This document shows positions 1 to 8,039 of a stretch of DNA of 64,000 bases, piece after piece. Origin of the DNA: Clostridium sp. CX1 (lineage in GTDB: Bacteria > Bacillota > Clostridia > Clostridiales > Clostridiaceae). Positions within the stretch are counted from its first letter, which is position 1; every line of letters starts with the position of its first letter. Location: assembly GCF_025398335.1 (NCBI RefSeq), contig NZ_JAODOO010000002.1, positions 186,001 to 250,000 of the forward strand, written 5' to 3'. The notes below the pieces were generated by a model that saw only the letters and a list, made by a program, of their open reading frames with translations, was not told where the DNA came from and made no database searches. The position numbers were made by a program, and so were the translations under genes.

Positions 1-1163
1 AAGCTAGACTCCTGAACATCAACTCCCCCAGTAAGCATAACTGCCCAATCTGGCACCTCAAATTGTTTATAACTAGTCTGCCTTTCTAGTACCATGTCTG
101 CATTTGTTTTTAATTTTGTATCTTCCCACGGTTCGGCAAGCCATGAGTTAACGAAGTTTTGAAATTCTTCTGGGTCATCTTTAGTAGTTAGGAATTCTTT
201 TGCAATCTCTCCAAATCTTACAAAGGGAGAATATAAAGTATTCATCCAGTAAGCTACTTTTCTAGGATATTGTGTCCTTTGCTTAAATACTTCCCACCTA
301 CCATAACGCAACATCTGTGGTTTATGTTGGTCTGTAATTATACAACCACATTCTTGGCAAACATAAGTAGCTAATTCAGCCCTTTCTGCATAACTCATTC
401 CCTCTTTTTTTGGCCATTTAATTTGTTCAAGCTTAAGTTCAATATATTCCCCACAATGCGGGCAAGGAACTTTATAATGCTTTTCAATATCAGCACTTTC
501 TTTAGCTTTCCAAATATGTCCTGTTTTAAGAGTTGGTGTAGATGTCATGAATATCTTTCTGTTATTTGAAAAGGTCTTTGTACGCTCTTTAGCCAATTTA
601 ATTGGATCTGCTTCTTTTTTACTTGCTCCTGGATACTTGTCAACTTCATCTAAAAGTAAAAACCTAACAGGTTTACTAGCTAAAGAGGATGGTGAATTAG
701 CACCACTTAAGGTTAAATACAATCCTTCAAATTGTAATTCTAATTTACTGGACTGAAATGGTTTGAATTTTGTTCTTAATTCTCTTGAATTCATTAGCAT
801 TGGCTGCAATCGATTTTCGGATATACTTTCTGCAAGCTTATCAGACGGATAAACAATCATTGTTGGTGAAGGATCTTGCATAACTATATACCCAACCATA
901 TTTTGGAGTGCTTCTGTTCCTCCTACCTGTGTTGGTTTAACAAATATAATTTCTTCTGTTTCTGCATTGTTAAACTCATTCATTATATCAACTAAATAGG
1001 GGGTAACAGAATTCTTCCATTTACCAGGTATAGCAGAGGATTTATTATCTAAAATACGATACTTTTCAGACCATTCACTAACTGCTAAGTCCTCAGGTGG
1101 CCTTAATTGTCTTAATGGATTCTTAATGTAATCTGGTAAATTACTTTGCTTTCTTCTTGGCAC
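1..1163 (-). CDS. Phage terminase large subunit, GpA family (3' end outside window)
   Basis: This is the ATPase-nuclease motor that cuts and packages phage DNA into the prohead. About 387 codons are visible. A Walker A-like VKPTQVGGTE motif lies near residues 75-84. A Walker B-like LLLDEVDKYP follows, then a coupling-type MTSTP motif. Two CxxC pairs (CPHC and CQEC) form a probable zinc ribbon. These are features of the lambda gpA-type family (about 600 residues), so the nuclease domain lies mostly beyond the left edge. The start is a GTG overlapping the small-subunit gene by 23 bases; no ATG occurs before about codon 61, so GTG is the best choice. The overlap suggests translational coupling. 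Confidence 0.93.
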   Translation of the reverse strand, partial: MPRRKQSNLPDYIKNPLRQLRPPEDLAVSEWSEKYRILDNKSSAIPGKWKNSVTPYLVDIMNEFNNAETEEIIFVKPTQVGGTEALQNMVGYIVMQDPSPTMIVYPSDKLAESISENRLQPMLMNSRELRTKFKPFQSSKLELQFEGLYLTLSGANSPSSLASKPVRFLLLDEVDKYPGASKKEADPIKLAKERTKTFSNNRKIFMTSTPTLKTGHIWKAKESADIEKHYKVPCPHCGEYIELKLEQIKWPKKEGMSYAERAELATYVCQECGCIITDQHKPQMLRYGRWEVFKQRTQYPRKVAYWMNTLYSPFVRFGEIAKEFLTTKDDPEEFQNFVNSWLAEPWEDTKLKTNADMVLERQTSYKQFEVPDWAVMLTGGVDVQESS

Positions 1164-1659
1164 TATAAACACCGTCCACACTCATTTGATAGAGTGCATC
1201 ATTAATAATTTCTGTTAGGCTTTTTTCAATACGCCTTGCCTCAATTGGTTCTACATAAGGGCCAACTTCCGCAGATAGTTTTCTCGAAAGCGACATAGCT
1301 GATTTTTTAAAAACAATAAAAAACCTAGCCAACTCTGCTTCAACTACTTCCTTTTGGATATACTTCCCGTTTGCAATATCTGTTTTCAGCCTAGTCAACT
1401 CAGACTGTGCTTCTTTAAATGCAACCTCTGCTTCTAACTTCTTCTGTTGAAGGTTTACGGATTTACTAACTTCGGAATCAGCATTGTATATTTCACCACG
1501 CCACTTCAACACATGTTTTAAATCCCACCAACCTCGGCTATGTTGTGTTAACCCTTGTCTTTTCCAGTCAGTAAGCGTTCTATCACTAACATCTAATATT
1601 TCGCAAAGAACTTTAGTTGATACAACTATTTTGTTATCGGCCTGCTTAATTCCATCCAT
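1141..1659 (-). CDS. Phage terminase small subunit (Nu1-like)
   Basis: This is the DNA-recognition subunit that loads the packaging motor. The 172-residue product has an N-terminal winged-helix-like segment (STKVLCEILDVSDRTLTDWK, a MerR/Nu1-type HTH). A long charged helix follows (about residues 60-110) and then a C-terminal helical part. A longer frame extends 19 codons upstream. I chose the internal ATG because a strong GGGGGTGAG ribosome site lies just in front of it. It is directly followed by, and overlaps, the large subunit gene, which supports the assignment. Confidence 0.85.
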   Translation of the reverse strand: MDGIKQADNKIVVSTKVLCEILDVSDRTLTDWKRQGLTQHSRGWWDLKHVLKWRGEIYNADSEVSKSVNLQQKKLEAEVAFKEAQSELTRLKTDIANGKYIQKEVVEAELARFFIVFKKSAMSLSRKLSAEVGPYVEPIEARRIEKSLTEIINDALYQMSVDGVYSAKKKAK

Positions 1660-1825
1660 AAACTCACCCCCCAATTCCGAAGTTCCGAAGTAAAATTTTT
1701 TGTTTTTATGGAGCAAGATTTCGGGGCTCGCTAGCCCCGCACCTCCCGTACCCCCTTAGAAGGACCCATGACTTAATAACTTTGCCTTAATACCATAGTG
1801 GTATACTTACTATTATTACTTGTGC

Positions 1826-1860
1826 AAATAAAATAAGCACCTGGAGTTAACCAAGTGCTT
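1826..1860 (-). terminator. Rho-independent terminator between early and packaging genes
   Basis: On the minus strand an AAGCAC-TTGG / CCA-GTGCTT stem with a 6-base loop is followed by ATTTTATTT. It sits downstream of the probable late activator. A second perfect hairpin (8-bp GCTGTTGC arms, 1862-1880) lies beside it and precedes the terminase genes, so the pair may separate early from late transcription. Confidence 0.5.
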
Positions 1861-1939
1861 TGCTGTTGCCACGCAACAGCTTATTAATCTTACATAGTAT
1901 CATTATATCAATTTATATACCCTCATTACTGACAACTTT

Positions 1940-2404
1940 TTAAGAAATCTTTTTTATTCTTAATCCTCTTTGATATGCAAACAATTCTCTTGCTTGCTTT
2001 AACCATCTGTATATAGATCTTTCGTCAGCATGTATTTCATCACTTGCTTTAATGACTCTGTTTTTTATATCCCCTGCACCAAGCTCTTTATCACAATCTT
2101 TAAAGTATACAATCTCTATTGCTTTTATTATATATTTTTTATGTCTTGCCTCTAGTTCCGCAAGAACTTTGTCCACTGCCTCCATATCTAAAACTTCAGA
2201 TATTCTTTCATTTACTGCTTTCTCCGCCTTAATAAGGACTTCTTCTGTAGGTTTAGATATTCCGCTTCTAACCTTAGTTTCCTTTTTCTTTATTTCATCT
2301 AATGCCTCGATATATATTTTTTGTCTATATTTTTCCGCTGACATACCATTCTCACCATAGAATCTAAATGCTGCTGTAGCATAATCTCGTATATAATCCT
2401 TCAT
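1940..2404 (-). CDS. Probable phage late-gene transcription activator (ArpU/RinA-like position)
   Basis: This 154-residue, mostly helical, charged protein sits directly before the terminase genes, where Firmicutes phages usually carry an ArpU/RinA-type late activator. The C-terminal part (ADERSIYRWLKQARELFAYQ) reads like a sigma region 4-type helix-turn-helix. The middle (about residues 65-110) is also helical. The ribosome site GGGGTGAG is well placed before the ATG. Function is inferred from position and the HTH-like tail. It could instead be another DNA-binding phage protein. Confidence 0.55.
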   Translation of the reverse strand: MKDYIRDYATAAFRFYGENGMSAEKYRQKIYIEALDEIKKKETKVRSGISKPTEEVLIKAEKAVNERISEVLDMEAVDKVLAELEARHKKYIIKAIEIVYFKDCDKELGAGDIKNRVIKASDEIHADERSIYRWLKQARELFAYQRGLRIKKIS

Positions 2405-2441
2405 TTGTTAACTCACCCCAATTTGTTTTTTAGAAAGTTTA

Positions 2442-2594
2442 TTATGGTTGTCCACGTCTCCACCGTCCTCTTGAACACTTTTCAATACCTCTATTTTGTA
2501 TATCCGCTAAGTCAACTAAAAACTTTCTTCGCTTATACTCTTTTTCTTTAAGTCTTCTATTAGCGTATTCCATAAATCTTTCTTTATTTGTCAT
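2442..2594 (-). CDS. Small basic phage protein, unknown
   Basis: The 50-residue product is rich in Arg and Lys and ends in KCSRGRWRRGQP. The start was moved to the ATG preceded by AGAGGGG; the longer open frame has no good ribosome site and would overlap the upstream gene. The charge suggests nucleic-acid contact, but I recognise no family. Confidence 0.6.
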   Translation of the reverse strand: MTNKERFMEYANRRLKEKEYKRRKFLVDLADIQNRGIEKCSRGRWRRGQP

Positions 2595-2607
2595 AAAATT
2601 ATCCCCT

Positions 2608-2805
2608 CTAATAACTAAATTCAGCTTGCATAGTTTTCTCATATTCAATTTGTACCAAACTAGGATTTTCTAACTGTCTGTTCATTTCATCTATCAATTC
2701 CTCTGCCTCTTCATAGTCAATATCAAGTGCAAAAGCTAATGCCTCTATTCCCCTTGTTCTCAAATCTTTACCCTGTTCTAGCTCTTTTAGTGTTTCCTTA
2801 TTCAT
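2608..2805 (-). CDS. Small acidic phage protein, unknown
   Basis: The 65-residue product has a very acidic middle (DIDYEEAEELIDEMNRQLE) and probable helices. An excellent AGGTGGAGG ribosome site precedes the ATG. It lies in series with the next small gene 13 bases downstream. No family recognised. Confidence 0.65.
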   Translation of the reverse strand: MNKETLKELEQGKDLRTRGIEALAFALDIDYEEAEELIDEMNRQLENPSLVQIEYEKTMQAEFSY

Positions 2806-2856
2806 TTATTATCCTCCACCTTCGTTTATTTCAAGCTTTTCTTAAAAACATGACGC

Positions 2857-2897
2857 AAAAACACTGTAAAATTCAACTTTGAATAATACAGTGTTTT
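2857..2897. terminator. Bidirectional terminator-like hairpin downstream of lipoprotein gene
   Basis: Arms AAAACACTGTA and TACAGTGTTTT are perfectly complementary, with an inner ATTCAA/TTGAAT pairing, and there are A and T runs at the two ends. It lies at the 3' side of the lipoprotein gene. Seventeen bases of it recur in inverted orientation at 3,741-3,757, on the other side of that gene. Confidence 0.65.
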
Positions 2898-2994
2898 AAT
2901 AAATCATTCGTCTTTTCAGTTGTTACCTTAAATAAGAAGATATCGTAGTGACCTCGGCAAGTCTAATAATTTTTTATGGATTATGTATTGGAAT

Positions 2995-3558
2995 TTATTT
3001 TTTTATAGCCCATCCCATTATCTTTGCATGCTTTTCAACTTGTGGGGCCATTTTTTCTACCTTAGAAGATTTAAGGACCACATCAGACATTTTATCAGAA
3101 TCATTCGGAACAAAATCTTTCATGGTTACTTTGTATTGAAATACCCTTATATCTCCCTTCATAACTCCAATAGTGACAGTATCTACGCCTTTAAGGTCAG
3201 CCTGCTGTAAAAATTCATAGGATTGGTTTAAAACGTGTTGAGTTGCTAATCCTTGGGTTAGCTCATCACTCATAAAAACTGTGGCTGTTACATGATTAGT
3301 TATACCTCTAGCATCAGTAATATCAACCTTATTGGCATATGAAAAAGCATCAGTTTTAACGGTATTTCTCTCTGTCTCAGATACCTCGGTTTCCGATGCT
3401 GCAGTTTCAGATTTATTCGCCTCAGTTTTTGGTGCTGTAGTTTCAGATTTAACGGTCCCAGTTTTTTGTGCTTCCTCTTTCGGAGCTTCTTTCGCACTAG
3501 AACAGCCAGTCAATAATAGCCCAATAGTCAAGACAATAAATAATAGTTTTAATTTCAC
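2995..3558 (-). CDS. Prophage-encoded lipoprotein
   Basis: The 187-residue product starts with a lipoprotein signal peptide and lipobox (LLLTGC, Cys19). A Lys/Glu/Thr-rich linker follows with repeated SET/TEANKSET-like units (about residues 22-65), then a folded domain of about 120 residues containing DARGITNHVTATVFMSDE and TIGVMKGDIRVFQYKV. The start is GTG after AAAGGGG. It interrupts a run of phage genes and is flanked by hairpin and inverted-repeat sequence, which looks like cargo. Phage-encoded lipoproteins can block superinfection by related phages, but this role is only an inference here. Confidence 0.8.
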   Translation of the reverse strand: MKLKLLFIVLTIGLLLTGCSSAKEAPKEEAQKTGTVKSETTAPKTEANKSETAASETEVSETERNTVKTDAFSYANKVDITDARGITNHVTATVFMSDELTQGLATQHVLNQSYEFLQQADLKGVDTVTIGVMKGDIRVFQYKVTMKDFVPNDSDKMSDVVLKSSKVEKMAPQVEKHAKIMGWAIKK

Positions 3559-3730
3559 TTCACTAATCCCCTTTCCAAATACGAATATATTACTATAATA
3601 GCATAATTTGGATAAGGAAGCTAATAAGAATAAATATACTCAATTAATTACTATTTTAACTTAACTAATATTAACTATAACATATCTACATAGTCTCATA
3701 TGGTTATTTTTATAACAAAAGTAAAACCCT

Positions 3731-3910
3731 TTAACTTCTTAACACTGTATTATTCAATTTCCAAAGATCATTTGTATATGTTGAAAAGTATATATTTTTT
3801 TCTTCTAATTTTTTAAAAACTTTTCCATTATTTTCAATAATCTATATTTGCACATCATATAAACTTGCTATAGCCTTTATCCCAATACTCTCCAAATTTA
3901 CTACATACTG
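3731..3910 (-). pseudogene. Possible decayed gene remnant beside the lipoprotein gene
   Basis: One frame reads QYVVNLESIGIKAIASLYDV, then a stop, then IIENNGKVFKKLEEKNIYFS and onward to a final stop, with protein-like composition across the internal TAG at 3,842-3,844. No start with a ribosome site is present. This looks like a small gene with a nonsense mutation and a lost 5' end, but chance in AT-rich DNA cannot be excluded. Confidence 0.3.
3741..3757. repeat. 17-bp repeat, inverted copy of 2,879-2,895
   Basis: The sequence AACACTGTATTATTCAA is the exact reverse complement of bases 2,879-2,895. The two copies flank the lipoprotein gene. This could mark the edges of an acquired cassette or a past duplication. 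Confidence 0.55.
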
Positions 3911-3967
3911 AATAAATAATTTTCATAAAATCCTCATTCATACAGACTAACTATAGTTGCTGTATGA

Positions 3968-4231
3968 TTAAAATAAGCTCCCGTCAATTAATACTAAATA
4001 AGGTTCTTGGCGACTTGTATATATATCAAATTCTTTAAGAGCTTCTATTTCATCTTCTCTACAACCACCAAGAAGTTTTGCTCTAGCATCTTCTTTTGTT
4101 ATCTGACTTGGGGGTCCATCATCTTCCTCAACATCTGCAACCGTCTCTCTATAATATTTAACTGCATCTTCCTCGGATTCAGCACCTATAAGAGCATAGT
4201 AATCAAAATCATTAAACTCATAAAATTTCAT
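3968..4231 (-). CDS. Phage protein, unknown (87 aa)
   Basis: This is a small acidic protein beginning MKFYEFNDFDYYALIGAES, with a pattern of beta strands and helix. A strong GAGGAGGTAAA ribosome site precedes the ATG. The N-terminus resembles short proteins that I have seen in clostridial phage genomes, but these have no assigned role. It is cotranscribed with its neighbours by spacing. Confidence 0.7.
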   Translation of the reverse strand: MKFYEFNDFDYYALIGAESEEDAVKYYRETVADVEEDDGPPSQITKEDARAKLLGGCREDEIEALKEFDIYTSRQEPYLVLIDGSLF

Positions 4232-4260
4232 TCTAATTTACCTCCTCAAAATACTTGTAA

Positions 4261-4515
4261 TTAATCAAACCACTCTGGTTTATCTTCATAACACATTGCA
4301 GTTTTAGTAATTTCTTTGAATTCAAGACATTTTTCACAGAAAAATTTATCTACTCTTTTCCACTCCTTACCTGGCCTTACTCCTATCCAAGCATCTTCGC
4401 CATGCTGCCTTGAAGTTCCCATATAGACAAATTTATGTTCACATTGTTTCACCTGCATAGGAGGTCTTTTAGGAGGTGGATAACTAGCTGGTGGAACCTT
4501 CTTTATATCATCCAT
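4261..4515 (-). CDS. Phage protein with CxxC motif, unknown (84 aa)
   Basis: A Pro-rich N-terminus (PPASYPPPKRPP) is followed by a small domain holding CEHKF and FFCEKCLEF, which could bind zinc as a knuckle. The ribosome site GGAAGTG precedes the ATG. No named family recognised. Confidence 0.65.
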   Translation of the reverse strand: MDDIKKVPPASYPPPKRPPMQVKQCEHKFVYMGTSRQHGEDAWIGVRPGKEWKRVDKFFCEKCLEFKEITKTAMCYEDKPEWFD

Positions 4516-4561
4516 CTTTAATCACTTCCTTCGATTAATAGTTGCAAAACCTCACTTTGAT

Positions 4562-5053
4562 TTAATAATTAGTGGTAGCTATAATATATGGCTCCTCTAT
4601 AGCTCCCTGTAATTTGATTACTTCCCTGAAAGACATTAACCTTTCCACTATGCTTTTATCTTCAATTCCACGTCTTAAGTCACCTATGCCACCTCTGCAG
4701 ATTTCATCATAATCACCTAACTCTGCAATATCTTCTGGATTATTTGTTTGATACCACATAACATCTTTATCTATGTCACATTCTTCTAACTCCAAATCAT
4801 CATCTAAATAAAATTCTTTAATAACCCATTGTCTAGTCTTTTCTAAGTCCCAAGCACTTGCATACCATTCACTATCACCATCAAAATACACTCTCAAGCC
4901 ACTAGGATTATAAAGGTCACTTATCCCTTTTTCAAATGTTTCGCACTTCCCACTTTCATCAATCTCAATTCTTTCTTCATTTATGTTTTTCATACAATTA
5001 TCTTCCCAATAATGTTTACACTCACTGTTCATACACATCATGTTTATAGCCAT
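4562..5053 (-). CDS. Phage protein with N-terminal Cys cluster, unknown (163 aa)
   Basis: The first 40 residues carry four cysteines spaced as CMNSEC...NC...KC, like small metal-binding DUF1540-type segments. The rest is acidic and contains YFDGDSEWYASAWDLEKTRQ. A GGGGGA ribosome site is present. Metal binding is inferred; no function is known. Confidence 0.65.
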   Translation of the reverse strand: MAINMMCMNSECKHYWEDNCMKNINEERIEIDESGKCETFEKGISDLYNPSGLRVYFDGDSEWYASAWDLEKTRQWVIKEFYLDDDLELEECDIDKDVMWYQTNNPEDIAELGDYDEICRGGIGDLRRGIEDKSIVERLMSFREVIKLQGAIEEPYIIATTNY

Positions 5054-5088
5054 GCTAATTCCCCCTTACATTTTAAATGAATTGCGAC

Positions 5089-6015
5089 CTAACTAAATAA
5101 GCTTTTAACATAATTCAATTGTTTATTTTTATCTATTTGACTTCCTGCTGATTTTGGATGCCCACCGCCTCCAAATTGTTTTGCAAATACTCCTAAATCT
5201 ATATCTTTAATACCTCTATAGCTTATTGTTTTATCACCAATTAGCACTATAAAATCTAACTCTACAAACTTTTCTGCTAGGTAATTTCCTAGTTCAGATA
5301 TATATTGGTCTGCAAATACAATACCAACCTTATAATTCTGCAAGTCTTGTTTTAACAGTTCTTTGGATTTCTTTTCAAAATAAACTTGTTTTTTATCTTT
5401 ATCAAGCTCCAGTAATAGCAAATCAGTTTCATCAAATTCAAACTTGTTTTTTGTTTCAAGTTTTTTAATTATCTTATTCACAAATTTTTCTTTACCATAT
5501 AACCCCAAAAGATTACTTAGTTGACCTGACATTTCATTGTTATAAATAGTTTTCCATTCCCAAGTGTCATATTGTCTTACTAGCTCTACAAACTCTTTTA
5601 AACCTTTATAATTAACAGAATCATCTTGTTGTAGAACATTATAAAATAAACTTGTTCCTGATGTTTTACCTAATTCATTTTTCGTAATTACATTACACCA
5701 CCAATATTTATCAAGTTCCATAGCTGTAGGATGATGGTCTATAAGAGTAAAACTCTCGCATAGATTAAATCCTTCTTTGAAGTTATCAGGATGAGTATTC
5801 TCTATTAGTTCAGCTAATTCTTGATTTATTGATATATCAGTTATATAAACATGGTTATAATTGCTATACTCTTTATTTTCTATAAAATCCTTAACTTTAT
5901 CATTTATATCATTGTAGCCACAATATTCAACATCAACCTTATTGAATGCTAATAAAGCTAATACAGCACATCCGACACCATCTAAATCGTTATGAGTAAA
6001 TAATTTTATATTCAT
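5089..6015 (-). CDS. DHH-family phosphoesterase (NrnB/YorK-like)
   Basis: This is a Mn-dependent phosphoesterase of the DHH superfamily, which includes RecJ, oligoribonucleases and cyclic-dinucleotide hydrolases. The motifs are HNDLDGVGCA near residue 8, an Asp-containing YITDIS strand, the DHH signature TLIDHHPTA near residue 108, and the C-terminal DHHA1 motif FGGGGHPKSAG. The length (308 aa) fits the compact NrnB-like group. The start was set two codons inside the longest frame because GGAGG is ideally spaced from the second ATG. In a phage it may degrade short RNA or DNA, or a signalling nucleotide. The substrate cannot be read from sequence. Confidence 0.85.
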   Translation of the reverse strand: MNIKLFTHNDLDGVGCAVLALLAFNKVDVEYCGYNDINDKVKDFIENKEYSNYNHVYITDISINQELAELIENTHPDNFKEGFNLCESFTLIDHHPTAMELDKYWWCNVITKNELGKTSGTSLFYNVLQQDDSVNYKGLKEFVELVRQYDTWEWKTIYNNEMSGQLSNLLGLYGKEKFVNKIIKKLETKNKFEFDETDLLLLELDKDKKQVYFEKKSKELLKQDLQNYKVGIVFADQYISELGNYLAEKFVELDFIVLIGDKTISYRGIKDIDLGVFAKQFGGGGHPKSAGSQIDKNKQLNYVKSLFS

Positions 6016-6070
6016 TTTCAATCCTCCATTTAATCTTTTATTTAGGTCGTATAATATTCAGAGTCTGCAG

Positions 6071-6295
6071 CTAACTAAAAAAACTTATTAATCTTTGCTT
6101 TATTCCTAATTTACTCTTTTCAGGCTCCGCTACCTTCCTATCCAAATTCTTTTCAATTTCAACGAGATTTTCGCAGCTTGCTTCCAGTTCCATTACCCTA
6201 TTTTTAAGTTCCTTATTTTCTTGATACAGTTCATCTATAATGTCATTAGCTTCAAGTACTAACCTTGATAATTGCTTTCTTTTCCCCCTACTCAT
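6071..6295 (-). CDS. Small coiled-coil phage protein (74 aa)
   Basis: Heptad-like spacing of Leu/Ile between about residues 8 and 55 (LSRLVLEANDIIDELYQENK and onward) predicts a coiled coil. Basic N-terminus. Ribosome site AAGGAGC. No family recognised. Confidence 0.65.
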   Translation of the reverse strand: MSRGKRKQLSRLVLEANDIIDELYQENKELKNRVMELEASCENLVEIEKNLDRKVAEPEKSKLGIKQRLISFFS

Positions 6296-6363
6296 GCTCC
6301 TTAACCTCCACTATATTTTTTATAAGCTCTGAGTTTCTGAGGAAATTCTCAGAGCTTTACACA

Positions 6364-6639
6364 TCAAACTTTAATATCTTCCATCCCTAAAATTACATAA
6401 CCTTCCTTTACAAACTGCTCATCATCAAGCTTGTATACTATCCGCTTAGGTATCCATGCTCCTGTTTTTATTTGCTTAATCGGGTCAAATTCCTCGAGTA
6501 TCAAAGTGTCACCTACTCGATAATTCCTATCGTTTTTTCTAACTTCAAACTGCTTAATTCCGCTCCTAACATCTTGAAAGAATTGAGTCCAGGTTTTTAA
6601 ATAATGTACATTTTCTCCGCATACCAAACTTTTACCCAT
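6364..6639 (-). CDS. DUF3850 protein (ASCH/PUA-like fold)
   Basis: The sequence HYLKTWTQFFQDVRSGIKQF, then EVRKNDRNYRVGDTLILEEF and a final GYVILGM follow the DUF3850 pattern. This is a small ASCH-type domain thought to bind RNA or modified nucleotides and is common in phages and plasmids. The length (91 aa) matches a single domain. Good GGGGAG ribosome site. The biochemical role is not known. Confidence 0.85.
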   Translation of the reverse strand: MGKSLVCGENVHYLKTWTQFFQDVRSGIKQFEVRKNDRNYRVGDTLILEEFDPIKQIKTGAWIPKRIVYKLDDEQFVKEGYVILGMEDIKV

Positions 6640-6663
6640 ACCTATCTCCCCTTACTTTTAAAT

Positions 6664-6957
6664 TCAACCTTTCGTTTTAAACTCTATTTCTCCCTTATTC
6701 CAAACCATTCTAGAACTTGTATAAATATTATTTAAAACTCTCATAATATGCTCTATTCTCCCCTTTAATGTTGTCTGTTTAGTTTTTGTAGCCTGCTCTA
6801 GTTCACGTACCTCTATTAAGATATTGCTCCATCTTTCATATTGGGCAAGGGCATTTTTATGTAACTTATATGCCCTTGCGTACTCTGTATCCTGAAGTGT
6901 ATTAAACTCATTAACTAGATTTATATAGTTCTGAGCATCTTGATTATAGTCTTCCAT
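6664..6957 (-). CDS. Helical phage protein, unknown (97 aa)
   Basis: The protein is mostly helical and Gln/Asn-rich, with a probable coiled coil over residues 10-75. It sits 18 bases downstream of the DUF3102 gene and probably shares its mRNA. No family recognised. Confidence 0.65.
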   Translation of the reverse strand: MEDYNQDAQNYINLVNEFNTLQDTEYARAYKLHKNALAQYERWSNILIEVRELEQATKTKQTTLKGRIEHIMRVLNNIYTSSRMVWNKGEIEFKTKG

Positions 6958-6975
6958 ACTATCACCTTGTCCTTT

Positions 6976-8028
6976 TTAAAGCTTCTCAGCCATTTTTTCA
7001 ATAACACCAGTAACCGCTTTTTTATATTTCTCTTTAACTTCATCTTCTTCTATTTCTGACAAGGTACCGAGTAGTGATTTAAAGTTCTCAACCAATTCAT
7101 TAAAGTATACCGAAAACTTAACAACTGGCTGGCTATTACTGGCCACTTTTTCTCTAAGCTCTTGAAGTTCTTTTTCAACTTCTTCAGGAATCTTTTCAAT
7201 AATCTCTGGAGAAGTTACCACTTCTATAGGCTTCTCTTTAAGCTGTTTCTCCAATTGCTGTATTTTATCACTTGCATCTAATAGCTTGTACTCAGCTTCA
7301 TAAAGGCTTGCTTGAAGCTTTTCAACACCCTCATTATTTCCGGAAGCTTGAGCCTTAGCTAACTGCTCATTTATTTCATTAATATGGGTTCTAAGGTTTT
7401 CAATTTCAACCTCTCTATTGGTTAGTTCATCTTTATTTTTATCTTTAAGTTCCTCTAATTCTTTTCTTAGCTTTTCTACATTCTTGGAGTACTTTTCATT
7501 GGATTTTTCCAGCTTATTATAGCTTTCCGAAACAGTTTCCCATGCTTTATGCTCTAGTTCTGCTTTTTTCTCAGCAGCTTTTAACTTATCTTCCAACTCC
7601 TGCTTTTCTTTTATCACTTTTTGAAGCTCCCTAGTGGACATATCTTCAACATTATTTTCTTTTACAAATTCCTCCCGCTCCTTTTCTGGTATCTCCAGCA
7701 AAGCTATAGCCTGGGAATAGCTTAAAGTGGCAAACGCTTGCGACTTTGAATTGTCTCCAAGAAGTGTAATTTGCTCTGAGCCATATTCATTAAATATCCT
7801 CATAAGGTTGTTAGCAGTTCTTTGAGAGTAATCAACAGACTCCTTTAACCACTTCCCCCACTCTCCATGCCCTACAATTTCCTTCGCTTCTACTAAACGT
7901 CTTCCAATCTCTATACTGTTATAGAGGACCATCTTTCTAGTCTGCTCTTTTATGTTATTAATCTCCGCTGCTATTAAATCTGGAGTTCTTGTTATTGGAT
8001 TTAAACCACTTTTTATAATTTCAGACAC
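6976..8028 (-). CDS. DUF3102 protein with long coiled coil
   Basis: The first 130 residues match the DUF3102 pattern, including RRLVEAKEIVGHGEWGKWLK and SYSQRTANNLMRIFNEYG. This is a ParB-HTH-like segment common in Firmicutes prophages and conjugative elements. A long coiled coil follows (about residues 135-285, Glu/Lys/Leu-rich), then a helical tail. The start is GTG after AGGAGGAG. The likely role is DNA binding or partition/replication support, from the HTH and context; no function is established. Confidence 0.85.
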   Translation of the reverse strand: MSEIIKSGLNPITRTPDLIAAEINNIKEQTRKMVLYNSIEIGRRLVEAKEIVGHGEWGKWLKESVDYSQRTANNLMRIFNEYGSEQITLLGDNSKSQAFATLSYSQAIALLEIPEKEREEFVKENNVEDMSTRELQKVIKEKQELEDKLKAAEKKAELEHKAWETVSESYNKLEKSNEKYSKNVEKLRKELEELKDKNKDELTNREVEIENLRTHINEINEQLAKAQASGNNEGVEKLQASLYEAEYKLLDASDKIQQLEKQLKEKPIEVVTSPEIIEKIPEEVEKELQELREKVASNSQPVVKFSVYFNELVENFKSLLGTLSEIEEDEVKEKYKKAVTGVIEKMAEKL

Positions 8029-8039
8029 AATATCTCCTC

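Noticed and set aside
1484-1693. Rightward open frame of 69 codons inside the small terminase gene
   Set aside because: It is the antisense shadow of a well-supported gene and has no ribosome site.
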